From CAZFAT01 sp964517075 (GTDB taxonomy: Bacteria; Acidobacteriota; Vicinamibacteria; Vicinamibacterales; SCN-69-37), in assembly GCA_964517075.1 (NCBI GenBank), contig CAZFAT010000292.1:1-20517 (forward strand): a stretch of DNA of 20,517 nt, read 5' to 3'. Positions 7,181 to 15,957 of the stretch are shown piece after piece. Position numbers and translations under genes: made by a program. The notes beneath the pieces are model-generated. The model had not been told where the DNA came from. It searched no databases and worked only from the letters and a program-made list of their open reading frames with translations. Numbering within the stretch: the stretch's first letter is position 1; each line of letters starts with the position of its first letter.

Positions 7181-9408
7181 TCCTCACGGTCGCAACGCTG
7201 CTCTTCCTTGGGGGCAAACCCCAGGCGGGCGTGCAGACGCCGGCGACCGGCGCCATCGTCGGCGTGGTCCTGGATGCCACGACCTCGACGCCGATGGCCG
7301 ATGCCCGCGTCGCCGTGACGGAACTGACGCTCGAGGTGCGGACGGGCCCTGACGGCCGTTTCGAGTTCCGGAACCTCACGCCGGGCCGGTACACGCTGAC
7401 GGTGTCGACCATCGGCTTCGTGTTCGTCCGGCGGTCGGTGGATGTAGCAGCTGGCGCTCCCCTCGAGTTGTCCATCCCTCTCGCCGCGGGAACGGACACC
7501 TACCGGGAAACGGTGGACGTACAGGCGACGCTGCCTGAAGGACCCCGCATTGGCGGGGCGGAGCTGAGCTCGGCCGATCTGCAGGATCTGCGCGGCGTGG
7601 CCGCCGACGATCCGGTGCGCGCCGTTCAGGCCCTGCCCGGGGTCGCCACCGGCGACGACTTTCAGGCTGAGTTCTCCGTCCGCGGGTCGGCCTTCCGGCA
7701 CGTCGGTCTGGTTATCGACGGGACGTCGACACCTCTGCTCTTTCACACGGTGCGGGGTACGGAGAACACCGGCTCGATTGCCATGATCAACACGGACATC
7801 CTGGCCCGCGCCGCCTTGAGCGTCGGATCGCAGGCGCGGCGCCACGGCGACTGGCTGGGCGCGACTCTGGAGTTCGACGTGCGGGAGGGTTCGCGCGACC
7901 GGACGGTCGTCCGGGGCGCCGTGAGCGGCACGAGCGCGTCGTTCGTGATCGACGGTCCAATCGGCGGGGCCAAGCGCGGCTCATGGCTGGTCTCGGCCCG
8001 CAAGAGCTACGTGGACTGGCTGATTCGCAAGATCGATCCGGACATCGACAGCACGATCGGCTTCGCTGACGGCACGCTGAAGGTCGCGTATGACGTCACG
8101 CCGACGCAGCAGCTGCAGTTACTGGTCGTGGCCGGAGATGCGACCTATCGCAAGCCAACGGCAACGGGCGCAAATGAAATGCGTCAAGCCACCTCCACCA
8201 GCGTGCTCGCGTCCGCCGCCTGGCGCTACGCCAGCCAGCGGTTCCTGCTCCAGCAGCGCCTGTCGCTGGTGACGAACCGGTTCGTCGGCAGCGGACTGCT
8301 CCGACAGGTTCGCGCCGAGGGCGATGCCCGCGCGCTCGTGTGGCGCGGAGACCTCACCGTCCCGCTCGGCAGCGCCTGGATGCTGGAAGCGGGCGGTAGG
8401 CGGGACCATCAGACTGGAATGCAGACGCTCGCGGACTTCACGTTCCAGGGGGGCATGGGCCTTCGACTGCGCGACGAGCAACTGGTCGATGACACGCGCG
8501 TGATCGACAGCGGATGGGTCCACGTGGGACGCCAGGGCATGCGTGGGGGCCTGATGGGCGGTGTCCGCGTCTCTTCGGACTCCAAAGGCGGCGGCGCCGT
8601 CGCCTCGCCGTGGGTCCTGGCCACGACGGTGGCAGGGCCGCTCTCACTGAGGGCCGGCGCGAGCGGCAGTCACCAGTTCGCCGGGCTTGTCGAGATTGCG
8701 CAAGGTGCGGACCCCACACGGCCGGAGCGCGCCTGGAGCGCCGATCTGGTCGTCGAGCAACTGCTCCCCGCCGGTTTCCGGTGGCAGATTGGAGGCTTCT
8801 ACCGCAACGAGGAGAACGTGCTGCGCCGGGTGGCCGAGGACCGGCTCGAGAACGGCGTTCGAGTAACTGGGTCGACCTTCCCGGAGTTCCGCTCCCATCT
8901 CGACGGCACCTCACGGGGTGTGGATCTGGTCATCGGCCGGCAGTCGCCGTCGGGACCGGAAGGCTGGGTGGCCTACACCTGGGCACGCACGCGGCACGTG
9001 GACCGGGTGACGGGTGAAACCTTCAGTGGCGACTTCGACCAGCGCCATACACTGAACCTGTTCGTCCAGCACCGGTTGTCGTACCGGATGAACGCCAGCG
9101 CCAAGCTCCGGGTCGGCAGCAGCTTTCCTGTCGTCGGATATTTCACGGGAACGCCGACGGACATGCGTCTGGCCGCGACGCGCAACGACGTCCGGCTCCC
9201 GGTGTACTCGAGGCTGGATCTGCGACTCAGCCGGACGTTCACGTTCGTCCGGCATCGCCTGACGCTCTTCATCGAGGTCATGAACGCGGCCGGCCATCGC
9301 AACTTCGGTCCGTCGGACGGGTCCATCCGCAGTTCACTGCAGGCGGTCAACTACGTCGAGCGGCTGATTCCGCGTGTGCCCTCCGCCGGAATTCTGCTCG
9401 AGTTCTGA
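7177..9408 (+). CDS. TonB-dependent outer-membrane receptor with N-terminal carboxypeptidase-regulatory-like domain
   Basis: This 743-residue outer-membrane protein should import an unknown ligand using TonB energy. A short hydrophobic leader (residues 1-18) is followed by a CarboxypepD_reg/CNA-B-like beta domain at about 24-103 (GAIVGVVLD, GPDGRFEFRNLTPGRYTL). The plug begins around ETVDVQATL (111-119) and contains LPGVATGDDFQAEFSVRGS and LVIDGT. The remainder is beta-barrel, with RHTLNLF in the last third and a terminal Phe (GILLEF), the usual Bam recognition end. It is shorter than the roughly 1000-residue Oar-like relatives common in Acidobacteriota. The ATG at 7177 overlaps the dus stop and is the only start, because an in-frame stop lies just upstream. 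GAGG precedes it by 4 bases. The leader lacks basic residues near its N-terminus, which is odd for a Sec signal. Confidence 0.85.
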   Translation: MILTVATLLFLGGKPQAGVQTPATGAIVGVVLDATTSTPMADARVAVTELTLEVRTGPDGRFEFRNLTPGRYTLTVSTIGFVFVRRSVDVAAGAPLELSIPLAAGTDTYRETVDVQATLPEGPRIGGAELSSADLQDLRGVAADDPVRAVQALPGVATGDDFQAEFSVRGSAFRHVGLVIDGTSTPLLFHTVRGTENTGSIAMINTDILARAALSVGSQARRHGDWLGATLEFDVREGSRDRTVVRGAVSGTSASFVIDGPIGGAKRGSWLVSARKSYVDWLIRKIDPDIDSTIGFADGTLKVAYDVTPTQQLQLLVVAGDATYRKPTATGANEMRQATSTSVLASAAWRYASQRFLLQQRLSLVTNRFVGSGLLRQVRAEGDARALVWRGDLTVPLGSAWMLEAGGRRDHQTGMQTLADFTFQGGMGLRLRDEQLVDDTRVIDSGWVHVGRQGMRGGLMGGVRVSSDSKGGGAVASPWVLATTVAGPLSLRAGASGSHQFAGLVEIAQGADPTRPERAWSADLVVEQLLPAGFRWQIGGFYRNEENVLRRVAEDRLENGVRVTGSTFPEFRSHLDGTSRGVDLVIGRQSPSGPEGWVAYTWARTRHVDRVTGETFSGDFDQRHTLNLFVQHRLSYRMNASAKLRVGSSFPVVGYFTGTPTDMRLAATRNDVRLPVYSRLDLRLSRTFTFVRHRLTLFIEVMNAAGHRNFGPSDGSIRSSLQAVNYVERLIPRVPSAGILLEF

Positions 9409-9458
9409 GCCGGCCGCATCCGTTTTCCAGATTGGCTCGATTCGGGGAGAGCATCGGA

Positions 9459-9487
9459 TTGCTCCGCCGGCAGATAGCGGATATCGT
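9459..9487 (+). promoter_or_regulatory. Candidate promoter of the sdhCAB operon, possibly leaderless
   Basis: TTGCTC at 9459-9464 and TATCGT at 9482-9487 are separated by 17 bases. The -10 ends 8 bases before the sdhC GTG, so transcription would start at or within a base or two of the start codon. No Shine-Dalgarno is visible. The match to the sigma70 consensus is modest. Confidence 0.35.
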
Positions 9488-9495
9488 TTGGCTCC

Positions 9496-10320
9496 GTGCC
9501 TGCCACATCCCTGCCCGCTCAGCGGCGCTTCGGGGGAACGACGCGCCGCGATGCATGGTGGCTTCCGTCGCTCGTCGTCTTCCTGGGATTCTCGGCGTTC
9601 ATCATCTACTCGACGTGGGCGGCCTATTCGAATGCCTACTACGAATATGGGCCCTACCTCTCGCCGATGTATTCCCCCCTGCTGTTCGGCCCGTCCGCGC
9701 ACTCGTGGTTCGGCGGTCCGGCGCAGCCGGTCTGGTGGCCGTCCTTCCTGCGCTACTCCGCGGCCGCGCTGGTTCTCTGGGGGCCGGTCGGGTTCCGGCT
9801 GACGTGCTACTACTACCGCGGCGCGTACTACAAGGCGTTCTGGGCCGATCCGCCCGGGTGCGCCGTCGGTGAGCCCCGGAAGCGCTACCTCGGCGAGCGG
9901 GAGTTTCCCCTCGTCATTCAGAACATCCACCGGTACTTCTTCTATGTCGCAGCGGGCTTCATTGCGGTTCTGTCGTACGACGCATGGGTCGCCATGTGGT
10001 TCCCGGCCGACGGCTCCGCTGTGCTCGCAGCCGGCGCGCCCACGGAGTTCGGCATCGGAGTCGGCACACTGATTCTGATGGCCAACGTGGTGTTCCTCGC
10101 GTGCTACACGTTCGGGTGTCACTCCCTGCGCCATCTCGTGGGCGGTGTGCTCGATGTCATGTCGGGCCGGCCGGCCCGCCGCACGGCGTATCGGTGTGTG
10201 AGCTGCCTGAACCGGTGGCACATGAACTGGGCCTGGGTGAGCCTGATCTGGGTGGGGTTCACCGACCTGTACGTCCGCCTGTGCGCGATGGGCATCTGGA
10301 CCGACGCGCGTCTGTTGTAG
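9496..10320 (+). CDS. sdhC: succinate dehydrogenase membrane-anchor subunit, Sdh1-type single anchor
   Basis: This 274-residue membrane protein directly precedes sdhA and sdhB and is close in size to the anchor of mycobacterial Sdh1 (about 273 residues). It should hold SdhAB on the membrane and pass electrons to menaquinone. Hydrophobic helices lie at about 21-44, 85-105, 145-170, 188-207 and 245-265. FRLTCYYYRGAYYKAFW (100-116) is a conserved-looking stretch. His145 in QNIHRYFF, Cys208-His209 and His213 in FGCHSLRHLVGG, Cys234 and Cys237 in RCVSC, and His242 in NRWHMNW are potential heme or iron-sulfur ligands. In mycobacterial Sdh1 the anchor has been reported to hold a membrane-embedded Rieske-type cluster, but assigning ligands here is inference. 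The start is GTG at 9496. No separate sdhD is seen, consistent with a one-anchor enzyme. Confidence 0.82.
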   Translation: MPATSLPAQRRFGGTTRRDAWWLPSLVVFLGFSAFIIYSTWAAYSNAYYEYGPYLSPMYSPLLFGPSAHSWFGGPAQPVWWPSFLRYSAAALVLWGPVGFRLTCYYYRGAYYKAFWADPPGCAVGEPRKRYLGEREFPLVIQNIHRYFFYVAAGFIAVLSYDAWVAMWFPADGSAVLAAGAPTEFGIGVGTLILMANVVFLACYTFGCHSLRHLVGGVLDVMSGRPARRTAYRCVSCLNRWHMNWAWVSLIWVGFTDLYVRLCAMGIWTDARLL

Positions 10321-10325
10321 CGCCC

Positions 10326-12137
10326 ATGAATTTTCCCATCATCGAGACGGACGTCGTCATCATTGGCGCTGGCGGCGCGGGACTGCGCGCAGCCATCGAA
10401 GCATCCGCAGCGGGCGTTAAGGTCGCGGTCATCACCAAGTCGCTGCTGGGAAAGGCGCATACCGTCATGGCCGAGGGCGGCGTGGCGGCCGCGCTCGCCA
10501 ACGTCGATGACCGCGACAGCTGGCGCGTTCACTTCGCCGACACGATGCGCGGCGGCCAATATCTGAATGACTGGCGGATGGCCGAACTGCACGCCCGCGA
10601 GGCGCCCGATCGGGTGCGCGAGCTGGAGGCCTGGGGCGCGGTCTTCGACCGGACCGGCGACGGCCGGATCCTGCAGCGAAACTTCGGCGGGCATCGCTAC
10701 CCGCGGCTGGCTCACGTCGGCGATCGCACCGGGCTCGAGATGATCCGTACGCTCCAGGATCACGGTATCCACCAGGGCATCGATGTCTACATGGAGCACA
10801 CGGTCACGGCCCTGTTGACCGATGACGGCCGGATCGCGGGGGCCTTCGTCTACGACCGGGAGCGCGGCCGCTTCACCGTGTTTCACTGTCGGGCCGTCGT
10901 CATCGCCACCGGCGGACTCGGCCGCGCCTTTCGCATCACCAGCAACAGCTGGGAGTACACCGGCGACGGCTACGCGCTTGCGTATCACGCCGGCGCGGCG
11001 CTGGTGGACCTCGAGTTCATCCAGTTCCACCCGACCGGAATGGTCTGGCCGCCGAGTGTGCAGGGGATCCTCGTCACGGAAGGGGTCCGGGGCGAGGGCG
11101 GCATTCTCGTGAACAAGGATGGGCATCGATTCATGTTCGATGACATCCCGGAGAACTACCGGAACCAGACCGCCAGCGACGAAGAGGAGGGCTGGCGGTA
11201 CGTCCAGGGTGACAAGGCCGCGCGGCGTCCACCCGAACTCCTCACGCGCGATCATGTCGCGCGGTGCATCATCCGGGAGGTCAAGGCCGGGCGCGGGAGT
11301 CCGCACGGCGGCGTGTTCCTGGACATCGCGTGGATCAAACGGAAGCTGCCGAACGCCGCCGAGCACATCCGGCGCAAGCTGCCCAGCATGTACCACCAGT
11401 TCAAGCAGCTCGCAGACCTGGACATCACCGCCGTGCCGATGGAAGTCGGACCGACGACGCACTACACGATGGGCGGCATCCGCGTGGATGGCGACACGCA
11501 GATGTCCAACGTGCCCGGTCTGTTTGCCGCGGGCGAAGCGGCGGCGGGCCTGCACGGGGCCAACCGTCTCGGCGGGAACTCGCTGTCCGATCTGATTGTC
11601 TTTGGCAAGCGGGCCGGCGAGTACGCCGCCGTCTTCGCGGCGTCGCATGCAGCCGTCCGAATCGACGATGGCGCCGTGGCCACCGCGGCGGCGAACGCGC
11701 TGGCGCCGTTCGAGCGCGGGCCGGGCGGTGAGAACCCCTACACCATTCAGCACGAGCTTCAGGCCATGATGCAGGACCTGGTCGGCATCGTGCGCGTGGA
11801 AGCCGAGATGCGCGAGGCCCTGGAGCGCCTCGCCGCCCTCCGGGCGCGCGCCGAACGAACCGGCGTCGGCGGCAATCGCGAATACAACACGGGCTGGCAT
11901 ACGGCGCTCGATCTGCCGAATCTCCTCCTCGTGTCCGAGGCCATCGCCCGCGCCGGCCTCGAGCGGAGAGAGAGCCGTGGCGCCCATTTCCGCGAGGACT
12001 ATCCGGCGAAGTCGGAGGAGTTCAGCCGCTTCAATTTCGTCATCCAGAAGGGGCCGGACGGCGCGATGACGCTCACGCGGCAGCCGATCCCGCCGCTGCC
12101 GCCCGAACTGGCGCAGGTCGTCAAGGAGAACGAGTAG
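10326..12137 (+). CDS. sdhA: succinate dehydrogenase flavoprotein subunit
   Basis: SdhA oxidises succinate to fumarate at a covalently bound FAD and passes electrons to SdhB. The 603-residue product begins MNFPIIETDVVIIGAGGAGL, a dinucleotide-binding motif. His45 in GKAHTVMAEGG is the expected flavinylation residue. Active-site residues match the family: His235 in FHPTG, Arg255 in TEGVRGEGG, His379 in HYTMGG and Arg414 in GANRLGGNSL. The C-terminal helical domain (REYNTGWHTALDL) is complete. The ATG at 10326 is 5 bases after the sdhC stop; an open extension upstream lies inside sdhC and is not used. No Shine-Dalgarno is apparent, so coupling to sdhC translation is likely. Fumarate reductase is an alternative direction, but the sdhC-A-B context favours succinate oxidation. 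Confidence 0.95.
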   Translation: MNFPIIETDVVIIGAGGAGLRAAIEASAAGVKVAVITKSLLGKAHTVMAEGGVAAALANVDDRDSWRVHFADTMRGGQYLNDWRMAELHAREAPDRVRELEAWGAVFDRTGDGRILQRNFGGHRYPRLAHVGDRTGLEMIRTLQDHGIHQGIDVYMEHTVTALLTDDGRIAGAFVYDRERGRFTVFHCRAVVIATGGLGRAFRITSNSWEYTGDGYALAYHAGAALVDLEFIQFHPTGMVWPPSVQGILVTEGVRGEGGILVNKDGHRFMFDDIPENYRNQTASDEEEGWRYVQGDKAARRPPELLTRDHVARCIIREVKAGRGSPHGGVFLDIAWIKRKLPNAAEHIRRKLPSMYHQFKQLADLDITAVPMEVGPTTHYTMGGIRVDGDTQMSNVPGLFAAGEAAAGLHGANRLGGNSLSDLIVFGKRAGEYAAVFAASHAAVRIDDGAVATAAANALAPFERGPGGENPYTIQHELQAMMQDLVGIVRVEAEMREALERLAALRARAERTGVGGNREYNTGWHTALDLPNLLLVSEAIARAGLERRESRGAHFREDYPAKSEEFSRFNFVIQKGPDGAMTLTRQPIPPLPPELAQVVKENE

Positions 12138-12139
12138 CC

Positions 12140-12880
12140 ATGTCGACGCAGACGTTCCGCATCTGGCGTGGCGAGCGCGGCCAGGGGGGCTTCCAGGACT
12201 ATCAAACCGAGGTCGGCGAAGGGATGGTCGTGCTCGATGCCGTCCACGCCGTGCAGGCCACTCAGGCCCCCGACCTCGCCTGCCGCTGGAACTGCAAGGC
12301 GGGTAAGTGCGGGTCGTGCTCGGCCGAAATCAACGGCTCGCCCAAGCTGATGTGCATGACCAGACTCAATTCCCTGCCGGCGGACGAGCCCGTCACCATC
12401 GAGCCGATGCGGGCGTTCCCTCACGTGCGCGATCTGGTGACCGACGTGTCGTGGAACTTCGAGGTCAAGAAGAAGATCGCCCCGTTCCGGCCTCGCCGGC
12501 CCGACGCGGCCGACGGCACGTGGCGGATGCAGCAGGCGGACATCGACCGGGTCCAGGAGTTCCGCAAGTGCATCGAGTGCTATCTCTGCCAGGACGTCTG
12601 CCACGTCCTGCGCGATCATCACAAACACGACGAGTTCATCGGTCCCAGGTTTCTGGTCCACGCCGCCGCGCTCGAGATGCATCCGCTCGACACGGGCGAC
12701 CGTGTCGCGGAACTGCGCGATGCCTTCGGCATCGGATACTGCAACATCACGAAGTGCTGCACGAAGGTCTGTCCGGAACACATCACCATCACTGACAACG
12801 CGATCATTCCGCTCAAGGAGCGTGTCGTGGACCGCTTCTACGATCCGCTCTCGCGGCTGCTGCGGGTGTTGAAGGGCTGA
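12140..12880 (+). CDS. sdhB: succinate dehydrogenase iron-sulfur subunit
   Basis: SdhB carries electrons from the SdhA flavin to the membrane quinone site through three iron-sulfur clusters. The 246-residue product shows the plant-type [2Fe-2S] ligands Cys52, Cys57, Cys60 and Cys72 (NCKAGKCGSC, LMC), with an additional Cys48. The two-cluster ferredoxin domain follows, with Cys144, Cys147, Cys150 and Cys154 (CIECYLCQDVC) and Cys201, Cys206/207 and Cys211 (CNITKCCTKVCPEH). The adjacent Cys206-Cys207 pair is a small peculiarity; Cys207 fits the usual C-x5-C-x3-C spacing. The ATG at 12140 is 2 bases after the sdhA stop, with AAGGAG upstream inside sdhA. It is the last gene of the operon and converges on the methyltransferase gene with a 9-base gap. 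Confidence 0.95.
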   Translation: MSTQTFRIWRGERGQGGFQDYQTEVGEGMVVLDAVHAVQATQAPDLACRWNCKAGKCGSCSAEINGSPKLMCMTRLNSLPADEPVTIEPMRAFPHVRDLVTDVSWNFEVKKKIAPFRPRRPDAADGTWRMQQADIDRVQEFRKCIECYLCQDVCHVLRDHHKHDEFIGPRFLVHAAALEMHPLDTGDRVAELRDAFGIGYCNITKCCTKVCPEHITITDNAIIPLKERVVDRFYDPLSRLLRVLKG

Positions 12881-12889
12881 CGCCGGTCA

Positions 12890-13540
12890 TCAGAGATCGG
12901 CCGGCCGACCCGCGTGCCCGCGTCTGCGCACCACCCAGGTCGTCATCGATCGCTGATCCTGGACCACTGTCGTCTTGAGCGGGTCGAGTAACTGGCCTCC
13001 GAGCCGCCGTGTGTACTCCGTGAGCACCGGTTCATTGACCAGATAGCGCTCCGTACCGTCGGGCAGCAGGAACCGGCGATTGCCCGCGCCCAGGGAACGG
13101 CTGCGCGCTTCGTGCCCAATCGTCGACGCGAGCCGGCAGAAGAGCATCCCGCCCGGCGCCAGCAGTCGCCAGGTGCCTGTGAGCATCGCCTCGAAGTGCT
13201 GATTGTCTCGGGCAAAGTGCAGAACCGCGCTGCACACCACCACGGTGGCGCACCCATCCGGGAGGGAACACCCCTCGATCGATTCGACCTGAAAGCGGGT
13301 GGCCGGAAGGCTCGGGGCCAGGCGGGCGGCCAGACTCCGGACTTCGGCAATGGCATCGGGGTCCGGGTCGAGCCCGTACACGTCATAACCGGCGCGCATT
13401 AGATACACGAGATTGCGGCCGAACCCGCATCCGACATCGACAATGCAGTCGCGGGGCGTGATGCGGCCGCGCAACAGCTGATCGAACAAATAAATGTCGA
13501 TCGCCCCGAATTCCTCCTCGAGATCGCACCGGTCGCTCAT
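12890..13540 (-). CDS. class I SAM-dependent methyltransferase, TehB-like
   Basis: This 216-residue cytoplasmic protein has the SAM-binding motif IVDVGCGFGRN (33-43), an acidic ribose-binding residue Asp58 in YGLDPDP, and VVVCSAVLHFA (100-110) as motif II-like strand. LLAPGGMLFCRL is motif III. The opening EEFGAIDIYLFDQLLRGRI is typical of small methyltransferases related to TehB or the Methyltransf_11/25 group. The substrate is unknown. The ATG at 13538-13540 is preferred to an in-frame TTG at 13565-13567 because it gives the common N-terminus; neither has a clear Shine-Dalgarno. It is the third gene after the propeller-like and lipoprotein genes, 45 bases downstream of the latter, and may share their transcript. 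Confidence 0.78.
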   Translation of the reverse strand: MSDRCDLEEEFGAIDIYLFDQLLRGRITPRDCIVDVGCGFGRNLVYLMRAGYDVYGLDPDPDAIAEVRSLAARLAPSLPATRFQVESIEGCSLPDGCATVVVCSAVLHFARDNQHFEAMLTGTWRLLAPGGMLFCRLASTIGHEARSRSLGAGNRRFLLPDGTERYLVNEPVLTEYTRRLGGQLLDPLKTTVVQDQRSMTTWVVRRRGHAGRPADL

Positions 13541-13585
13541 GTCTGTGACGACGATCGATGAAGACAAGCCGGCCCGTGGCCGTCG

Positions 13586-14779
13586 CTACTTGATGGTGAA
13601 CGGGAGCGTGAACTGCTCGGGAGGCGGGGGCTCTTCCTCGGCCTCGGGGGCCATGACTTCAAAGGCGCGCCCGAGACGATTGCCCGAGGGATCTTCGAGG
13701 ATCGAGAGTACGAGCAACTCATGGCGTCCGGCACGCCACGGACGCGCCGGTATGAACCGCCACTCCGTTTCGCCGAGTGCGACCGCCACCGTGCCATCGA
13801 TCGGTCCTTCCCCCGCCTGCGCGACCCCCACGGCTCGGCGAAGGAGCCCCTCATCGAGCGAATGCGGAAAGACGACGACGAGCGTGTCCGGCGTTCCCGC
13901 CCGCGGCGCCGTAATCCGCCAGTCGGTCAACGCCAGGGCACGTTCTACGGGAGGTCCGGACCGGAATGTGCGTCGATAGCTCTCGGCAAGGGGACGCCCC
14001 TCGGCGTCCCGCCAGGCGGCATCCACCACGATGGTGTAATCACGGCCGGGCTCCAGCGCGCGGCCAAGGGTCCGGTTCGGCAGGATGCCACGCTTGACCC
14101 GTCCCGGATCGAAGAAGACCGTATAGCGCGTCCGATCCGCGTTCCAGAAGTCGATCGCCGATGGCAGGAGCGCGTCTGTCACCTCCTGGCCTTTGTCGTC
14201 GAGGAGCCGCACGAACTCTACGCCTTGCGTCTGGGACATCTGCGCCGAGAAGTGCACATAGAAACGCAGGAGGTTCGAGGGCCACGGGTCGCTCGAAGGC
14301 GAGAGTGACGTCACCACTGTCGGGGGCGTCGGCGCGCGAGCCGGCAGGGCGACGGTGACCTCAACAGCCTCACCGGCGCGCGGCGTCGGAAGGCGCGCCG
14401 GGTCGAAGCGCACGCGATACGACCGGCCGGGATCGAAGGGGAACCGCGGATGAAACTCGAGGGCCTCTCGCGAGGCGACATACCGGCCGGCGACAGGGGT
14501 ACCGTCCCCATCACTGACGGTCACCGCCAACAACGCCTGCCAGCCCTCCTCTCGCCACACGGCCGCGCGGAGCGCCGCGAGCTCATCGGCGGACAACCCC
14601 GTCACCCGCACGGCGGCCGGCCCATCACCAGAACCGTCCTCGAGACCGACGCTAATCGGACGCGGGGGAGCCGAACACGCGATCGCGATCACGCACACCG
14701 AGAGCGAAAGCCGCGGGACGGCGCACCAGGCGCGCCGCCCTGCGGTTGCACGGACGTGCGACCCCGCCGCCGCAGTCAT
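13586..14779 (-). CDS. predicted lipoprotein with Ig-like (Big_5-type) repeats
   Basis: This 397-residue envelope protein starts with a basic N-terminus and a hydrophobic stretch (LSLSVCVIAIAC) ending at Cys35 in an AIAC lipobox, so it is probably lipidated. Three Ig-like units seem to follow, each with a pattern like 'FDPGRSYRVRF' or 'LEPGRDYTIVVDAAWRDAEG'. They lie at about 45-145, 150-275 and 280-380, as in Big_5/SbsA Ig-like domains. The C-terminus is acidic and proline-rich (EAEEEPPPPEQF). No catalytic motif is visible, and a structural or binding role at the membrane is likely. The ATG at 14777-14779 is chosen over a GTG two codons upstream. It lies 20 bases after the propeller-like gene. 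Confidence 0.7.
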   Translation of the reverse strand: MTAAAGSHVRATAGRRAWCAVPRLSLSVCVIAIACSAPPRPISVGLEDGSGDGPAAVRVTGLSADELAALRAAVWREEGWQALLAVTVSDGDGTPVAGRYVASREALEFHPRFPFDPGRSYRVRFDPARLPTPRAGEAVEVTVALPARAPTPPTVVTSLSPSSDPWPSNLLRFYVHFSAQMSQTQGVEFVRLLDDKGQEVTDALLPSAIDFWNADRTRYTVFFDPGRVKRGILPNRTLGRALEPGRDYTIVVDAAWRDAEGRPLAESYRRTFRSGPPVERALALTDWRITAPRAGTPDTLVVVFPHSLDEGLLRRAVGVAQAGEGPIDGTVAVALGETEWRFIPARPWRAGRHELLVLSILEDPSGNRLGRAFEVMAPEAEEEPPPPEQFTLPFTIK

Positions 14780-14799
14780 CGGCACTTCGCCTGCAGGAC

Positions 14800-15897
14800 T
14801 CAGGGCAGAGCGACGGCCGCGAGGTTCCGCGTGCCGTCCTGCGCACGGGCGATCACGATCGCGCGGTCGGCGTCGAGGCTGTCGAGCTGTTCCACACCCG
14901 TCAGGCTGCTGACGGTCTCGAAGGGCACACCCGCGGTCCCGTTCGGCACAGGCGCCTCAATAGGGGTCGCCGCGGCGAATCCGGCGGTGGCAATCTTCAT
15001 CACGCCGCGCGTGCTGTTCGACATGAGCAGGAACTGACGGCCATCCTTCTGATACGCAATCATGTCGAGCGGCTGATTCCCGGCGCCGAGCTCGGCAATC
15101 GTCCGGCCGACGATCTTCTGTCCCGGCTGGAGAGCGGTCACCGGGAACTTCACGAGAGGCGTGCACGTGTACCCCGCCACGAGATGGGGCTGGTTGTCGA
15201 TCGATAGCGGCAGGAAGGCCATGACCGGCGACCGCGTTTCCAGCCGGCCGTGGTTGCCATGGAAGATCTCGACGCTCGTGCCCCGATCCGCCGACGAGAA
15301 GGGGTAGGCCACCGACCAGAGCTTCGAGGCGAACTCTTCGTTCGACAGGCCGGCCACAACCAGTCGGCCATTGGAGAACGCCAGGTCAGTCACCGACTGC
15401 ATGCGACCGCCCCGTCCGGTGGTCGTGACCGCAGCCGGATTGGGCAGCGCGACACTGGTGTACTTGACGGCGTCGAGCGTGAGCACGTCGAGCCGACCGG
15501 CACCGTCGACTCTCAGCAACGCGGGCTGAGCGGCTGCGCCCTGGCCGCGCATCACCGCGACAAAGGTATTCCGGGACGTCGGGTGGACCGCCACGTCGGT
15601 GATGGCGACCTCGGTGGACGCCGTGCCGAGCAGGTCGGCGATCTTCTGATTGATGCCGGCCACGTCGGCCGTGCCCAGGGCCGTTCCCGACGCGAGCGAT
15701 CCGAGGTCCAGCGCAAAAATCGTGGCGGCCTGGCGATCGGCCGCGTAGAGCACGCCCTCGGGGCCAAACGCCAGAGGGCCGACGGACGACAGGGCCGGAC
15801 CCACGAGCGTGGGCGCGGTGGCAGGAGCCGCAACCGGCGCAGACGCCGTGGCGGCGACGATCGCAACGAGCACAAGGAGCTTCCGTGAGGTTCGCAT
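14800..15897 (-). CDS. secreted beta-propeller-like protein of unknown function
   Basis: This 365-residue product has a classical Sec signal: MRTSRKLLVLVAIVAATASA, with cleavage probably near residue 20-24. The mature part has repeats of beta-strand character resembling NHL or YncE-like propeller blades, such as VGPLAFGPEGVLYAADRQAATIFALD, ITDVAVHPTSRNTFVAV and VTDLAFSNGRLVVAGLS. Blade boundaries cannot be fixed by eye. A single Cys lies in GYTCTPLVKF. No enzyme motif is recognisable. The ATG at 15895-15897 is preceded by GGGAG at 8 bases, and a promoter with matched -35 and -10 lies about 60 bases upstream. It is the first gene of a three-gene unit with the Ig-like lipoprotein and a methyltransferase. 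Confidence 0.7.
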   Translation of the reverse strand: MRTSRKLLVLVAIVAATASAPVAAPATAPTLVGPALSSVGPLAFGPEGVLYAADRQAATIFALDLGSLASGTALGTADVAGINQKIADLLGTASTEVAITDVAVHPTSRNTFVAVMRGQGAAAQPALLRVDGAGRLDVLTLDAVKYTSVALPNPAAVTTTGRGGRMQSVTDLAFSNGRLVVAGLSNEEFASKLWSVAYPFSSADRGTSVEIFHGNHGRLETRSPVMAFLPLSIDNQPHLVAGYTCTPLVKFPVTALQPGQKIVGRTIAELGAGNQPLDMIAYQKDGRQFLLMSNSTRGVMKIATAGFAAATPIEAPVPNGTAGVPFETVSSLTGVEQLDSLDADRAIVIARAQDGTRNLAAVALP

Positions 15898-15957
15898 CAG
15901 TCGTACTCCCAGGGAGATTGACCGTTACCGCGGCATTCGAGGATGTGACAGACGCTC

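Noticed and set aside
9984..10325. Upstream extension of sdhA
   Set aside because: Lies inside sdhC in another frame; FAD-binding N-terminus fits the ATG at 10326.
10119..11987. 622-codon open frame antisense to sdhA
   Set aside because: Mirror of a strongly conserved coding gene, Asp/Val/Gly/Arg-rich and without any domain; no start context.
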